Assembly: GCF_019797765.1 (NCBI RefSeq)
Contig: NZ_CP081863.1
Location: forward strand, 1 to 64,000
Reading direction: 5' to 3'
DNA length: 64,000 nt
From: Cellulomonas sp. C5510
GTDB taxonomy: Bacteria > Actinomycetota > Actinomycetes > Actinomycetales > Cellulomonadaceae
Under the pieces are notes generated by a model that did no database searches, was not told the DNA's origin, and saw only the letters and a program-made list of their open reading frames with translations. The position numbers were made by a program, and so were the translations under genes. Shown here one piece after another: positions 35,212 to 43,838 of the stretch (its first letter is position 1; each line of letters starts with the position of its first letter).

Positions 35212-38200
35212 TCAGGAGGAGGCGAGGTGCTGCACGCGGCGGCGCTTCTCCCGCATGTGCACGAGCTGGCCGCCGACGAGCGCCATGACCAGCGCGGCCC
35301 CGAACAGCCACCCGAGCCGCTGCACGCCCGTGATAGCGAGCTCGCCGGACGCCTGGCTCTGCTGCCCGGACGCGCTGTCGGACCACTGCGACCACGGGTC
35401 GACCGTCATCGGCAGCGTCTCGGCGGCCAGACCGCACTTCGAGACGACCGTCAAACCGCGTGACACCGTCGTCTCCTGGAACCCGTAGACGAGGTTCGTG
35501 CGGTCCTCGGGGGTCCTGTAGACCGGGCCGGTGTCGTACGTCGACAGCGACGGGGTCAGGTCGAGCTTCACGGTGGCGAGCGGCTCGCCCGTGCACAGCG
35601 GCGGGTTGCCCTTCTCCCACGCGTAGAGCCGCACCGTGACCGAGTCGCCGGGCAGGATGTCGCCGGTGACCTCGATCAGGTCACCGATCTCGTCGCCGTA
35701 GAACGGACCGCGCGGGTTCGTCGAGTACGCCTTCGTGGTGACCTTGATCGGCGGGAACGTCACCGTGGTGGTCTGCTCGGGAAGCCCAGCGGCCTCCTGG
35801 ACCAGCACCTCGCCGTCCGGATCGCTAATCCGCGGCGCCCAGGAGAACCGCAGCCCCAGGTCCGGCAGCAGCCCGCCGTACGTGGTCGTGTGCTCCGGCG
35901 ACTCGACCGTCAGGGTCTCCCCGACCGCCAGCGCGGGAAGCACCAGACCGGTCGAACCGTCCTCGAGGACCGGAACGTCCGCCACAGCGGTGGCGTCCTG
36001 CCGGCACTCACGCGACCCGTCCTCGACCTCGATCCAGTAGCAGCCGGACCACGTGATCCGCGAGCCCGCCTCGAGCGGACCGGTGATCGTCACGGTGTCC
36101 TGCGTCGGATCCCCCAGCACCGCGGTGCTCGTCGCCTGCGAGGTCATCGACGGCAGCGGGTAGTCCACGACCGTCACCTGGCCCTCGGTGCCCCACGGCT
36201 CGCGCAGTAGCTCGGCACCCAGCGCGTCGCGCAGGATCGGCTGCATCCCGACGCGCGGGCTCGTGCCCGGCTTCGTGCCCGCCGGCACCTGCACCCTCAA
36301 GCCCGGCGACTCCATCGAGCTCTGCGTGGGGTCGACCTGCGTCGGTTCGCCCAGAGCGAACGCGGCGCCCTCGGGGCAGGTCTCGTCCGCCGAGAGCCAG
36401 CACGCCTCCCACTGGACCGTCCAGTCCGCGCGAGTCGCACCGTCGAACGTCACCACGTCGGTGATGACGTCGCCCGGCTTCGCGGTCGGTGTCGCGACCG
36501 ACGACCAGGTCGGCAGCTCGGCGGTGATGTGCGTGGTCTGCGACGGCGTCCCGAACGGCTCCCGGTCCAGGACGGCCCCGTCCGGGCTGGTCAGCACCGG
36601 TGCCCAGCCGTAGTCCGCCTCGAGCGTGCCCGCGGGCAGCTCGGCGAGCGTGGGTGCGTCGAGCTCGGGGTGGTTGTAGAACCCGGTGCCGTTGACGGTC
36701 GTGGAGTAGGTGTCCACCGGCTGCGCGCAGCCGGGCGAGGCCGGGTCGACCCACATGCAGGTCTGCCACGTCAGGGTCGAGCCCGCCGGGACAGATGTGC
36801 CGGTCACCAGGACCGTGTCGGACATGACGCCGCTGCCCGCCGTCACGTTCTGCGTGGCGGTCGACATGATGTCCAGCCACCCCGCGCCGTCGGTCGGGAC
36901 GTAGAACGATTCGCGGATGTCGTTGGCCGGCGACGCGAACGGCGCTACGCGAGCGTCACCCTCGAAGCTGTACACGATCACGTAGTGCCCCGGCTGGGTC
37001 GGGCTGATGACGTCCGACGTCCCGTACCCCACGTTGTAGGTGCCGTTCTTGGCCGGCAGCGGGATCGTCTTGAACACCGGCGTGCCGTCGGGCACCGCCG
37101 CCGTCGTGATCCGGTTCTCCGTCGGCCCGTACACGGTCGCGGTCGCGGTCGCGACGTCGGCCTGCCAGCCCCCCAGCCCCGTGAAGCTCCCGTGGTCGTC
37201 CGGGTACCCCCCGGGCGTGATCGAGTCGAACACGCGGCCGCCAGCCACGACGTTGTACTCGCGGACCTCGGAGTAGTGCGTGAGGTTGTGGCGTGCGGAC
37301 GTCGTCTCGCTCTCGAGCATGAACCGAGCTGCGACCGCCCCCTGCAGGTGCTTTCGCATCTCCGCGCTCTGGTCGGACAGCCGGATCTCGGCCACCCACG
37401 GATAGAACCCGGGGCCGTCGCGCTTCACCGTCCCCGGCGTCGACTTCGTCCCGGGGGCGGTGAACGTCACCATCTCCGTGCCATGCACCACGGCGCCCGA
37501 GGGCACCGCGGTGCTGGAAGCGCTCGGAGTGTTCGACGGCTTGTAGGCGGTGTTCCGCACCACCAGAGGCAGCGGGGTCCCCGAGGAGTCCTGCGGCCAG
37601 AGGTCGCCGGCGCCCAGCGACACCGTCACCTGGTCGACGAGGGCGCCGCCCTCGACGTCGACGTAGCGGTCACGGACCTGCGTCGAGAGCTGCGGGTTGA
37701 TCCGCGCCGTGGTGATCTCGGTCGGCGCCATGTAGGAGTCGCTGGCGTCCGCCCGCACATACCGGCCGTTCGCCTCGCTGTCCGCCTTCCGGACCTCCCA
37801 CACGAACGAGTACGTCCCGGACTTCGGCGCCGTCCACGTCGCACGCTTCGTCCCCGGCCCCGCGAAGTCCAACCACAACGTGGCGGCGACCGGCGTTCCC
37901 GACGGGATCGTCGCGCGGGTCGGCTTCTCACCAGCGACCGGACCGGCGACCGTGCCGCGGGCGCGGATCGTGACGTTCTGACCACCGACGGACGCCCACT
38001 GGTCCCCCGCCGCCAGGGCGATCGTCACGTCATCGCCGAACGATTCGCCCTTGTCCACGTACCGGGTCGTCACCTGCGTGGAGATGACAGGCTGGAACTC
38101 GACCTGCGGCTCGAACTCGTTCAGCGCGACGCACGTCATGTACCTGCCCGACGACGGGTTCGCAGCGATCACCGAGTCCACATGCGACCGCCACGTCGAC

Positions 38201-38877
38201 GCGATCGCATCCAGCGCCGGCACACCGTCCTGCTGAAACTGCGCGTACCGGGTGCGGTCGTTGTCGTAGGTGAAGCCCGGCAGGCTCGGGTCGGTGACCT
38301 CGCTCGCCCAGGAGGGAGCGAAGGCGTCCGAGTACTCACCGGCGGGCACGCTCGACATGAACCAGTTGACGGAGCCCACCGCGTACGTGAAGTAGACACC
38401 CACCACCCGGGAGTCCGCCGGCGAGGCCGGGTACCCCATGGCCGTTGCGCGGTCGGCCGCGTTCTGCAGAGCAGCCCCGCACACGGCATTGAACGAGTCC
38501 TGCGGTGTTTGTCCGGGCTGCACGCCCTGAGTCCCTGGCGTCCGTCCGATCTGGTCCTGGAATGCGCTGACCGTCAGGCCCCAGAAGTAGTCGATCGACG
38601 CCTGGCCGCGGCCCTGGAGCGTCGGCTGCCCGACTCCGTTGAAGCCGTCGCGCGCGATCATCAGGGTGCTGGCCGAGTCGAGCAGACCGGTTCCGGCGCC
38701 GCCAGAGGAGCTACCGCCGCCGCCGGTCGCGGCCTGGGCGAGCCCGCTGCCGCTGGCCAGCAGGGCGGCGGCAGCCATCGCCGCACCCCAGCGCAGCGCG
38801 CCTCGCCGGCTAGAACCCGGCGCCTGGTTCCCGATGCGCTTGCGCACCAGGGCATGCCAAGATGGGCGTGCCTTCAT
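35212..38877 (-). CDS. Large LAITG-anchored surface adhesin
   Basis: A 1221-residue exported protein. A signal peptide ends near residue 50 (GLAQAATGGGG). Residues 60-270 form a distinct N-terminal domain with conserved cysteines (NAVCGAALQN, MTCVALNEFEP). At least two related beta domains follow (TRYVDKGESFGDDVTIALA and RDRYVDVEGGALVDQVTVSLG), then further repeats with CWL/CYW cysteine motifs. The C-terminus has LAITG, a hydrophobic helix and MREKRRR, a sortase sorting signal. This is the architecture of a cell-wall-anchored adhesin, possibly for contact between mating cells. Hairpins on both sides indicate a single-gene transcription unit. Confidence 0.82.
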   Translation of the reverse strand: MKARPSWHALVRKRIGNQAPGSSRRGALRWGAAMAAAALLASGSGLAQAATGGGGSSSGGAGTGLLDSASTLMIARDGFNGVGQPTLQGRGQASIDYFWGLTVSAFQDQIGRTPGTQGVQPGQTPQDSFNAVCGAALQNAADRATAMGYPASPADSRVVGVYFTYAVGSVNWFMSSVPAGEYSDAFAPSWASEVTDPSLPGFTYDNDRTRYAQFQQDGVPALDAIASTWRSHVDSVIAANPSSGRYMTCVALNEFEPQVEFQPVISTQVTTRYVDKGESFGDDVTIALAAGDQWASVGGQNVTIRARGTVAGPVAGEKPTRATIPSGTPVAATLWLDFAGPGTKRATWTAPKSGTYSFVWEVRKADSEANGRYVRADASDSYMAPTEITTARINPQLSTQVRDRYVDVEGGALVDQVTVSLGAGDLWPQDSSGTPLPLVVRNTAYKPSNTPSASSTAVPSGAVVHGTEMVTFTAPGTKSTPGTVKRDGPGFYPWVAEIRLSDQSAEMRKHLQGAVAARFMLESETTSARHNLTHYSEVREYNVVAGGRVFDSITPGGYPDDHGSFTGLGGWQADVATATATVYGPTENRITTAAVPDGTPVFKTIPLPAKNGTYNVGYGTSDVISPTQPGHYVIVYSFEGDARVAPFASPANDIRESFYVPTDGAGWLDIMSTATQNVTAGSGVMSDTVLVTGTSVPAGSTLTWQTCMWVDPASPGCAQPVDTYSTTVNGTGFYNHPELDAPTLAELPAGTLEADYGWAPVLTSPDGAVLDREPFGTPSQTTHITAELPTWSSVATPTAKPGDVITDVVTFDGATRADWTVQWEACWLSADETCPEGAAFALGEPTQVDPTQSSMESPGLRVQVPAGTKPGTSPRVGMQPILRDALGAELLREPWGTEGQVTVVDYPLPSMTSQATSTAVLGDPTQDTVTITGPLEAGSRITWSGCYWIEVEDGSRECRQDATAVADVPVLEDGSTGLVLPALAVGETLTVESPEHTTTYGGLLPDLGLRFSWAPRISDPDGEVLVQEAAGLPEQTTTVTFPPIKVTTKAYSTNPRGPFYGDEIGDLIEVTGDILPGDSVTVRLYAWEKGNPPLCTGEPLATVKLDLTPSLSTYDTGPVYRTPEDRTNLVYGFQETTVSRGLTVVSKCGLAAETLPMTVDPWSQWSDSASGQQSQASGELAITGVQRLGWLFGAALVMALVGGQLVHMREKRRRVQHLASS

Positions 38878-38937
38878 CGAACAAACTCCTCGCGAGTGGG
38901 ACTGACTGCACAGGTCGGGTACCTAGGTGTGGGCTCC

Positions 38938-38970
38938 GAGGCGGTCCCTGCTGGAATCAGGGACCGCCTC
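38938..38970 (-). terminator. Terminator hairpin 2 of a tandem pair
   Basis: GAGGCGGTCCCTG and CAGGGACCGCCTC form a perfect 13-bp stem with a 7-base loop. It follows hairpin 1 (38975-39006) downstream of the coiled-coil gene at 39048, and precedes the adhesin start, leaving about 60 bp for the adhesin promoter. Confidence 0.82.
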
Positions 38971-38974
38971 ACCC

Positions 38975-39006
38975 ATGTCGGGGCAACGTTGCCGCTCCCC
39001 CGACAT
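38975..39006 (-). terminator. Terminator hairpin 1 of a tandem pair
   Basis: ATGTCGGGG and CCCCGACAT form a perfect 9-bp stem, 41 bp after the stop of the minus-strand coiled-coil gene. Confidence 0.75.
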
Positions 39007-39047
39007 AGCTCATCTGGGCGGCATCGCGCGCCCCCTCTCAGCGGCCA

Positions 39048-40046
39048 TCAGAACGTGATCCCGCACGATGGTGTCGTGCACTCAGGGGCGGTTCCCGTGC
39101 CGAAGTTCGACCCTGACGGGCTGTGGACGCGCGGCGCCGACGAGGTACCGCCCCCACCGCCGCTGGAACCGCTCGGGCTCGCCGACCGGCCGCCTCCCGC
39201 CGATGAGCCGGAGGAACTGGCCGACGCCTTGCGCGCCGCGGCGGCCGCCTGCTCGGCGGCCGCTCGCTCGGCTGCCGCCCGCTCTGCGGCGATACGGTCC
39301 TGCTCCGCCTGCCAGGCGCTCTGCGCCTGGCTCGTCGCAGTGGTCGCCGCGGTAACCGCGTCCGTGGCCTCAGCCGCCGCGTGCGCCGCCGCCGTCAGCG
39401 CCCCAACTGTCGAGGCGATGGCCTTCTCGCGAACGGCTGAGGCAGCATCGATGGCGTCCGCGAGGTCCTGGCGCACTTGGTTGTCGGCGACCTTGCCCTC
39501 GCTGCCCGCGAGCACCGCGGCAGCGGCGTCGACGGCAGCGACCATGTCACTCAGGGCCTGGTCGTACCCGTCCTGAGCCTGGGCGAGCTCCCAGGCGGCG
39601 CGCGCCTCGGAGACCGCCGAGGTCGCCTGCTCGATCTCGCCGGCATGAGTTCGGGTCGACGAGGCGAGGGCGGTGATGGCAGTGATCTGGTCCGACCTGC
39701 TCCCCCGCTCGGATGCGGAGCCGGGGACCCCATCATCGAGGAGGTCGGCCAGCGTCTGGCGCACCTGGTCGTCCGCGACCTTGCCCTTCGAGGACTCCAG
39801 AGCCGCGGCACCGGCCTGCGTGACGTCGGCGAGCTGCACCTCAGCCTGGCTGAGCTCGTCCTGGGCGGCCGCGAGCCGCGCGTCGAGATCCGCGTCCCAG
39901 CGCGCGTAGGTCACGCCACCGCCGCCGACCACGAGCGCGGTCACGACACCGAGCACCACCAGGACGCTCGCACGCCGCGAACGACGCACCGGCGGGTCCT
40001 CCTGACCCTGACGCTCGGCGACGCTCTCCTGCTCCGTCATCACCAT
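39048..40046 (-). CDS. Membrane-anchored coiled-coil protein with SxGKV repeats
   Basis: A 332-residue protein. A short basic cytoplasmic tail and one transmembrane helix (residues 27-47) precede a long extracytoplasmic alpha-helical region. It contains two copies of a 23-residue motif, SSKGKVADDQVRQTLADLL and GSEGKVADNQVRQDLADAI, related to motifs in the 29045 protein. A Ser/Gly-rich tail ends in CTTPSC. Start ATG 40046 has GGAGGGG four bases upstream. It is the first gene of the minus-strand region and is followed by tandem terminators. Confidence 0.75.
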   Translation of the reverse strand: MVMTEQESVAERQGQEDPPVRRSRRASVLVVLGVVTALVVGGGGVTYARWDADLDARLAAAQDELSQAEVQLADVTQAGAAALESSKGKVADDQVRQTLADLLDDGVPGSASERGSRSDQITAITALASSTRTHAGEIEQATSAVSEARAAWELAQAQDGYDQALSDMVAAVDAAAAVLAGSEGKVADNQVRQDLADAIDAASAVREKAIASTVGALTAAAHAAAEATDAVTAATTATSQAQSAWQAEQDRIAAERAAAERAAAEQAAAAARKASASSSGSSAGGGRSASPSGSSGGGGGTSSAPRVHSPSGSNFGTGTAPECTTPSCGITF

Positions 40047-40144
40047 GTCACCCCTCCATGGGTACGTGTGGCCACGCTAGAAATCGCCCAACATGAATCT
40101 CGGGACTTATGTCCCGGGCGCCTTAACCGCCGAATGAGGAGGGC

Positions 40145-40462
40145 ATGCCCCGCATCGTCGTACCCCGCCCCCAACCCCACTACGTCAGCCGAGCGATCGA
40201 GGTGCTCGGAAGTCACACTCGGGTCGAACTCCTCCACCAGCTGATGCGCAACGCTCCGCTCAGCAGCGACGCTCTGGCCCAGGCCCTCGAGCTCGGCGTT
40301 CGGCACGTCAACGAGCACCTCCGCGAACTCCGAGCATTCGGCTTGGTCGTCGCGGAGCCGGTTCCTGGCCCGCACGGACACCTGCGTGCCGGCTGGACGG
40401 TTGATCGACACCGGCTCGAGTACGTTGCGGCGGTGTGCTCCGAGTACCTGCTCGGATCTTGA
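40145..40462 (+). CDS. ArsR-like winged-helix regulator
   Basis: A 105-residue protein. A winged-helix domain spans residues 13-85 (IEVLGSHTRVELLHQLM, then LSSDALAQALELGVRHVNEHLRELRAFGLV). No metal-binding cysteines or histidine sites are evident. AGGAGGG lies just before the ATG. It is divergent from the membrane coiled-coil gene, with a CGGGAC/GTCCCG hairpin between them, and may control the transfer operon. It resembles the protein at 40724 at the N-terminus. Confidence 0.78.
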   Translation: MPRIVVPRPQPHYVSRAIEVLGSHTRVELLHQLMRNAPLSSDALAQALELGVRHVNEHLRELRAFGLVVAEPVPGPHGHLRAGWTVDRHRLEYVAAVCSEYLLGS

Positions 40463-40723
40463 GGCTCTGGTCGGCACATTGCCGGATTCGGGCTCGCTTG
40501 TCGCATTCGACCGTGTATCGGCGAAATGTCCGAGTCTGTCAGGTTGGGCAAGAGCAGCGGGCCGGCCGGACCCGCGCCTGGCGTTGCTCATCGACGATCC
40601 CCTGACAGCTGGCGCTCCTCGCGGAGCGTGGCTCCGAGTGACTCGGGGATCGTAGCGTTATATTGCGCTCACGTCGCAAGGTTGGGCGGATGGCGTCACC
40701 CGACTGGCTGCCATCCTGGGCGC

Positions 40724-41104
40724 GTGCCCCGCTTCGTCCGCCCCGCGACGCCGCTGACGTCTCGGGAGGCAGCGATGCTGTACGCGATCGACATGCCGTT
40801 GGCGCAGTCCATCCTGCGGGAGCTGTCGTCGCGAGGGCCGCTGTTGCGAGCGGAGATCGCGGATGGGCTCGGCGTCTCGGCGAGCTCGCTTCGCCTCCAC
40901 CTCGAGCAGCTTGAGAACGCGGGCATCATCCAGGCGGACGTCCCTGCAGGACAGCGGCGTGGGCGTAGCGTCCGCTACTCGGTGCGGGTGAAGGGCGTCG
41001 TCGACGCCGTCGACACGCTGCTCGCGTTCGTCCTGACCACGAACGAGTACCGCGTCGCGCGCCACCACGACCCGCGAGGCGACGCGCGGGGATCGGACAA
41101 CTAG
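40724..41104 (+). CDS. ArsR-like winged-helix regulator
   Basis: A 126-residue protein with helix-turn-helix LLRAEIADGLGVSASSLRLHLEQLENAGII. GTG at 40724 is chosen because the resulting N-terminus (VPRFVRP) parallels MPRIVVP of the regulator at 40145. The C-terminus has a hydrophobic helix (VDAVDTLLAFVLTTNEY). The two are probably related plasmid regulators. The 261 bp before it hold no other gene that I can support. Confidence 0.7.
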   Translation: MPRFVRPATPLTSREAAMLYAIDMPLAQSILRELSSRGPLLRAEIADGLGVSASSLRLHLEQLENAGIIQADVPAGQRRGRSVRYSVRVKGVVDAVDTLLAFVLTTNEYRVARHHDPRGDARGSDN

Positions 41105-41242
41105 CTCGGTACGCTCCCGGCGCCTCGCCCGTGCGTCTGGGCCGCCGCCAGATAGGAGCCTCGACCGGAATCCGGACAGAGTTGCCCGACACGCCGTGTC
41201 GGTTTCTGATTCAGAGTCCGCGCATGGTGTTAGGTATCGACC

Positions 41243-41497
41243 ATGAGCACCCGCGGACACGGTGGTCGCCCCTCTAAGGGCCCCCGAGGACAGCACACAG
41301 TGCGCGCTCCGCTGCCCGTCAGCGAGGCCGGACGGGCGCGGGCCGAAAGCCTGGGCCTCGACTTCAGCGAGTACGTCACGCTGCTCATGGCCCACGACCT
41401 CGGCCTCGACCAGTTCGCGCCCACGCCGAGGCCTCAAGCAGACCAGGGCGTGCTACCCATCGGAAGAGGTGACGTGCGACTGGTCCAGTCCGCATAG
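41243..41497 (+). CDS. Small putative DNA-binding protein
   Basis: An 84-residue basic protein. The segment VRAPLPVSEAGRARAESLGLDFSEYVTLLMAHDLGL has the strand-helix-helix pattern of ribbon-helix-helix proteins. A strong terminator follows the gene. It lies upstream of the replication gene and may regulate copy number or partition; this is inference. Confidence 0.6.
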   Translation: MSTRGHGGRPSKGPRGQHTVRAPLPVSEAGRARAESLGLDFSEYVTLLMAHDLGLDQFAPTPRPQADQGVLPIGRGDVRLVQSA

Positions 41498-41513
41498 ACC
41501 CAGAGAACGAGTG

Positions 41514-41541
41514 AGGGCCCGCCCCAAAGGGGGCGGGCCCT
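41514..41541 (+). terminator. Strong terminator
   Basis: AGGGCCCGCCCC and GGGGCGGGCCCT form a perfect 12-bp stem with a 4-base loop, 17 bp after the stop of the small gene. Confidence 0.85.
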
Positions 41542-41755
41542 AGCCCAGAAGCTCTGACCGGCTAAACGTTTGGCGACGGCGGCGGTCACGAGCTCCCCTC
41601 AGCGCACCCTTCGGTGTGCCTAACACTCGGGAGACACGATACCTGCGCCCGGGCGCCTTGCGCACCCCCACACGGGCGACACGCCGAGTTCGCGTGCCGC
41701 TTCACCCCCGCTCACCGCCTCCGTTGAGACCAGGCGGGCTGTCGTCGACCCCGCG

Positions 41756-43564
41756 ATGGGCGGGCCTGCGCAGCAGTGGGCGGCTACCGCGATGCTGTTG
41801 GCAGGCGTCGACCGCGTGCGAGAGGGACGCCCCCGACGCGGCGGCGTGGAGTACCGCGCGGCCGACGAGCGGCGCCTCACCGACCGGCTCCCGGCCAAGC
41901 CCGCCGCCGTGCGCGTCTACGGCCACGACGGCTCCTGCAGCACGCTGTTCCTCGACCTCGACTCCTCACGCGGCGGCGCCGACGCCGTGGCCCGCGAAGC
42001 GACACGCCTGGTGAAGTGGTTGGCCGAGTGCGGCGCCCGCGTCATCGAGGACGTCTCCCCCAACGGCGGCCGGCACATCTACGTCCCGCTCGCTCAGCGC
42101 CTCGACCTGGCGGCCGCGCGCGAGATCGTCGAAGCCCTCGCGCTGCGCTTCCCCACCATCGACGCCTCACCCCACCGCTCCGCCCGCTCCGGGTGCATCC
42201 GCACACCAGGCTCACGGCACAAGACCGGTGGCCACCAGCAGCTCGTCACCACCCTGGCGACCGCTGTCGACGTCCTGCACCGCCGCAACACCCCCGACGT
42301 CGTCGACGCCCTGCGGATCCGCCTGGCCCCGCAGATCGCCGCCTGGCACGCCGCCCACACCCCGGCGCCCCTCTCCCCCACCGACCCGCCCGCCGTCGGC
42401 GAGCCGGCCGGCGGCGCGCCCCGCGCGCTCAGCGCGGTCGTCACCCGGATCGCCCGTGAAGGCATCTACGACGCCACCCGGTACGGGTCGCCGTCCGAAG
42501 CACGAGCCGCGGTCATGGCCGCAGCCGCCCGCGCCGGCTGGCGCCTGGCCGACGTGGTCGTGCGCCTCGAGGACGGCCGCTGGCCTGGCCTGGCCGGCAT
42601 GTACGAAGCCAACCGCCCCAAGGCCGACCAGCGGCGCGAGCGAATTGCCGCCGACTGGCGCAACGCCCAAGCGCTCATCGCAAGAACCCCCCGCCGGGCC
42701 GGGAGTTCGTATGTCCGCAGATCCCACACAAGCCGTCTGGAGTCACTAGCGGGGGGGCTCAGAGGCGCTCCCTACGGACCGCCGGCCGACCCCCACCTGG
42801 AGCACCAGTTCATCCGAACCTGGACCACCGCAGTCCTGGCCTACGAACGACACCGCTTCGCACCGATCGGAACGAAGATTCGCTGGCTCCTGCGCGCCCT
42901 GGCTGAGGCTGGCCACAAGAGCGCAAGCCGGTACTTCGGATTCGGGTCACGCGCGCTCGCCGTGGCGACAGGCAGCGACCACAGCACGATCGCAGCGATG
43001 CTCAAGGTCCTGACCGAGCTCGGGTGGCTCGACCTGATCCAAGCCGCCCACGGCACCGCAGCAGACCTCTACGCGCTCACGATCCCGAAGGACGTCCAAG
43101 CCGCTGACCTGCGGTGGCACTCCGGAACCATCCACGCCAAGCGGCCGGCGTTCCGCGAGCTCGGCGACATCGCCGGCCTGGTGTTCGAGGCCCTTGAGCA
43201 CGGCCGCGCGCGCAGCATCACCGCCCTCGTCGAGGCAGTCGGGTGCTCGCGATCCAGCATCGCCGAAGCCGTCGACCTCCTGTGCGAGCACGGCCTGGTC
43301 GAACGCACCACCGACGGCCTACTCCCCCACCCCGAACTCCTCGCCCGGATCGCTGAGGACCTCGGCGTCACCGAAGCGATCGCACTGCAACTGGCCACCT
43401 ACGCCCGCCAACGCCGGAGGTGGCGCGCCTACCTCGCCCGACACGACCAGCAGGCCGCCTGCGGAATCTCGGAGCGCGACATGTACGACTCGGAGATAGA
43501 CGAGTACTGGTTCCCTCCGCCAGGAGACGTCACGTGGACCCTCGCGGGTGTCCTTGTCGCGTAG
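41756..43564 (+). CDS. Replication protein with AEP primase-like N-terminal domain
   Basis: A 602-residue protein. The N-terminal 200 residues show the archaeo-eukaryotic primase pattern: two Asp in LFLDLDSSRGG (67 and 69), the His of SPNGGRHIYVPL (107), and SGCIRTPGSRHKTGG. The C-terminal half has two winged-helix segments (LAVATGSDHSTIAAMLKVLTE and LVEAVGCSRSSIAEAVDLL), suited to origin recognition. Such primase-helix fusions serve as initiators on actinobacterial plasmids. The start is uncertain (ATG 41756, no clear ribosome site). The par locus follows. Confidence 0.78.
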   Translation: MGGPAQQWAATAMLLAGVDRVREGRPRRGGVEYRAADERRLTDRLPAKPAAVRVYGHDGSCSTLFLDLDSSRGGADAVAREATRLVKWLAECGARVIEDVSPNGGRHIYVPLAQRLDLAAAREIVEALALRFPTIDASPHRSARSGCIRTPGSRHKTGGHQQLVTTLATAVDVLHRRNTPDVVDALRIRLAPQIAAWHAAHTPAPLSPTDPPAVGEPAGGAPRALSAVVTRIAREGIYDATRYGSPSEARAAVMAAAARAGWRLADVVVRLEDGRWPGLAGMYEANRPKADQRRERIAADWRNAQALIARTPRRAGSSYVRRSHTSRLESLAGGLRGAPYGPPADPHLEHQFIRTWTTAVLAYERHRFAPIGTKIRWLLRALAEAGHKSASRYFGFGSRALAVATGSDHSTIAAMLKVLTELGWLDLIQAAHGTAADLYALTIPKDVQAADLRWHSGTIHAKRPAFRELGDIAGLVFEALEHGRARSITALVEAVGCSRSSIAEAVDLLCEHGLVERTTDGLLPHPELLARIAEDLGVTEAIALQLATYARQRRRWRAYLARHDQQAACGISERDMYDSEIDEYWFPPPGDVTWTLAGVLVA

Positions 43565-43838
43565 GGCGCCTGTGATGTCAGCCCCCCGCACTCGGCTTGC
43601 CCGGCCCGCCCAGTCGAGCCCGGGCGGCTTCGCCCCAGCCTTCAACCCGGTGCACGCAAGCGATACAAGCAACCCAAGCACGGCAAGCAAACGAAGTGAG
43701 GCAACAAACCCAAGCAACACAAGACTTGTGTAGATCGTTCGCGAGGCGTACCGTCGACGCGAGCAGGCATGCAACGCATGACAACCAAGACATGCATTGC
43801 GCGTAAGGTATACAAGTCTTGTGTTACTTGGAGGGCTG
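43565..43838. promoter_or_regulatory. Candidate centromere or origin with 9-bp repeats, plus parA operators
   Basis: This gap is much lower in GC than its flanks. From 43657 to 43728, CAAGC recurs at exact 9-bp steps (43657, 43666, 43675, 43684, then 43711), with degenerate units between (43693, 43702) and one at 43720. The consensus is CAAGCAANN. The array ends in the perfect palindrome ACACAAG-A-CTTGTGT (43717-43731). An inverted 13-bp copy of that palindrome lies at 43812-43824, 14 bp before parA. Short direct repeats upstream of parA are typical of centromeres bound by ribbon-helix-helix partners, and of iterons. Which applies here is open. Confidence 0.7.
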
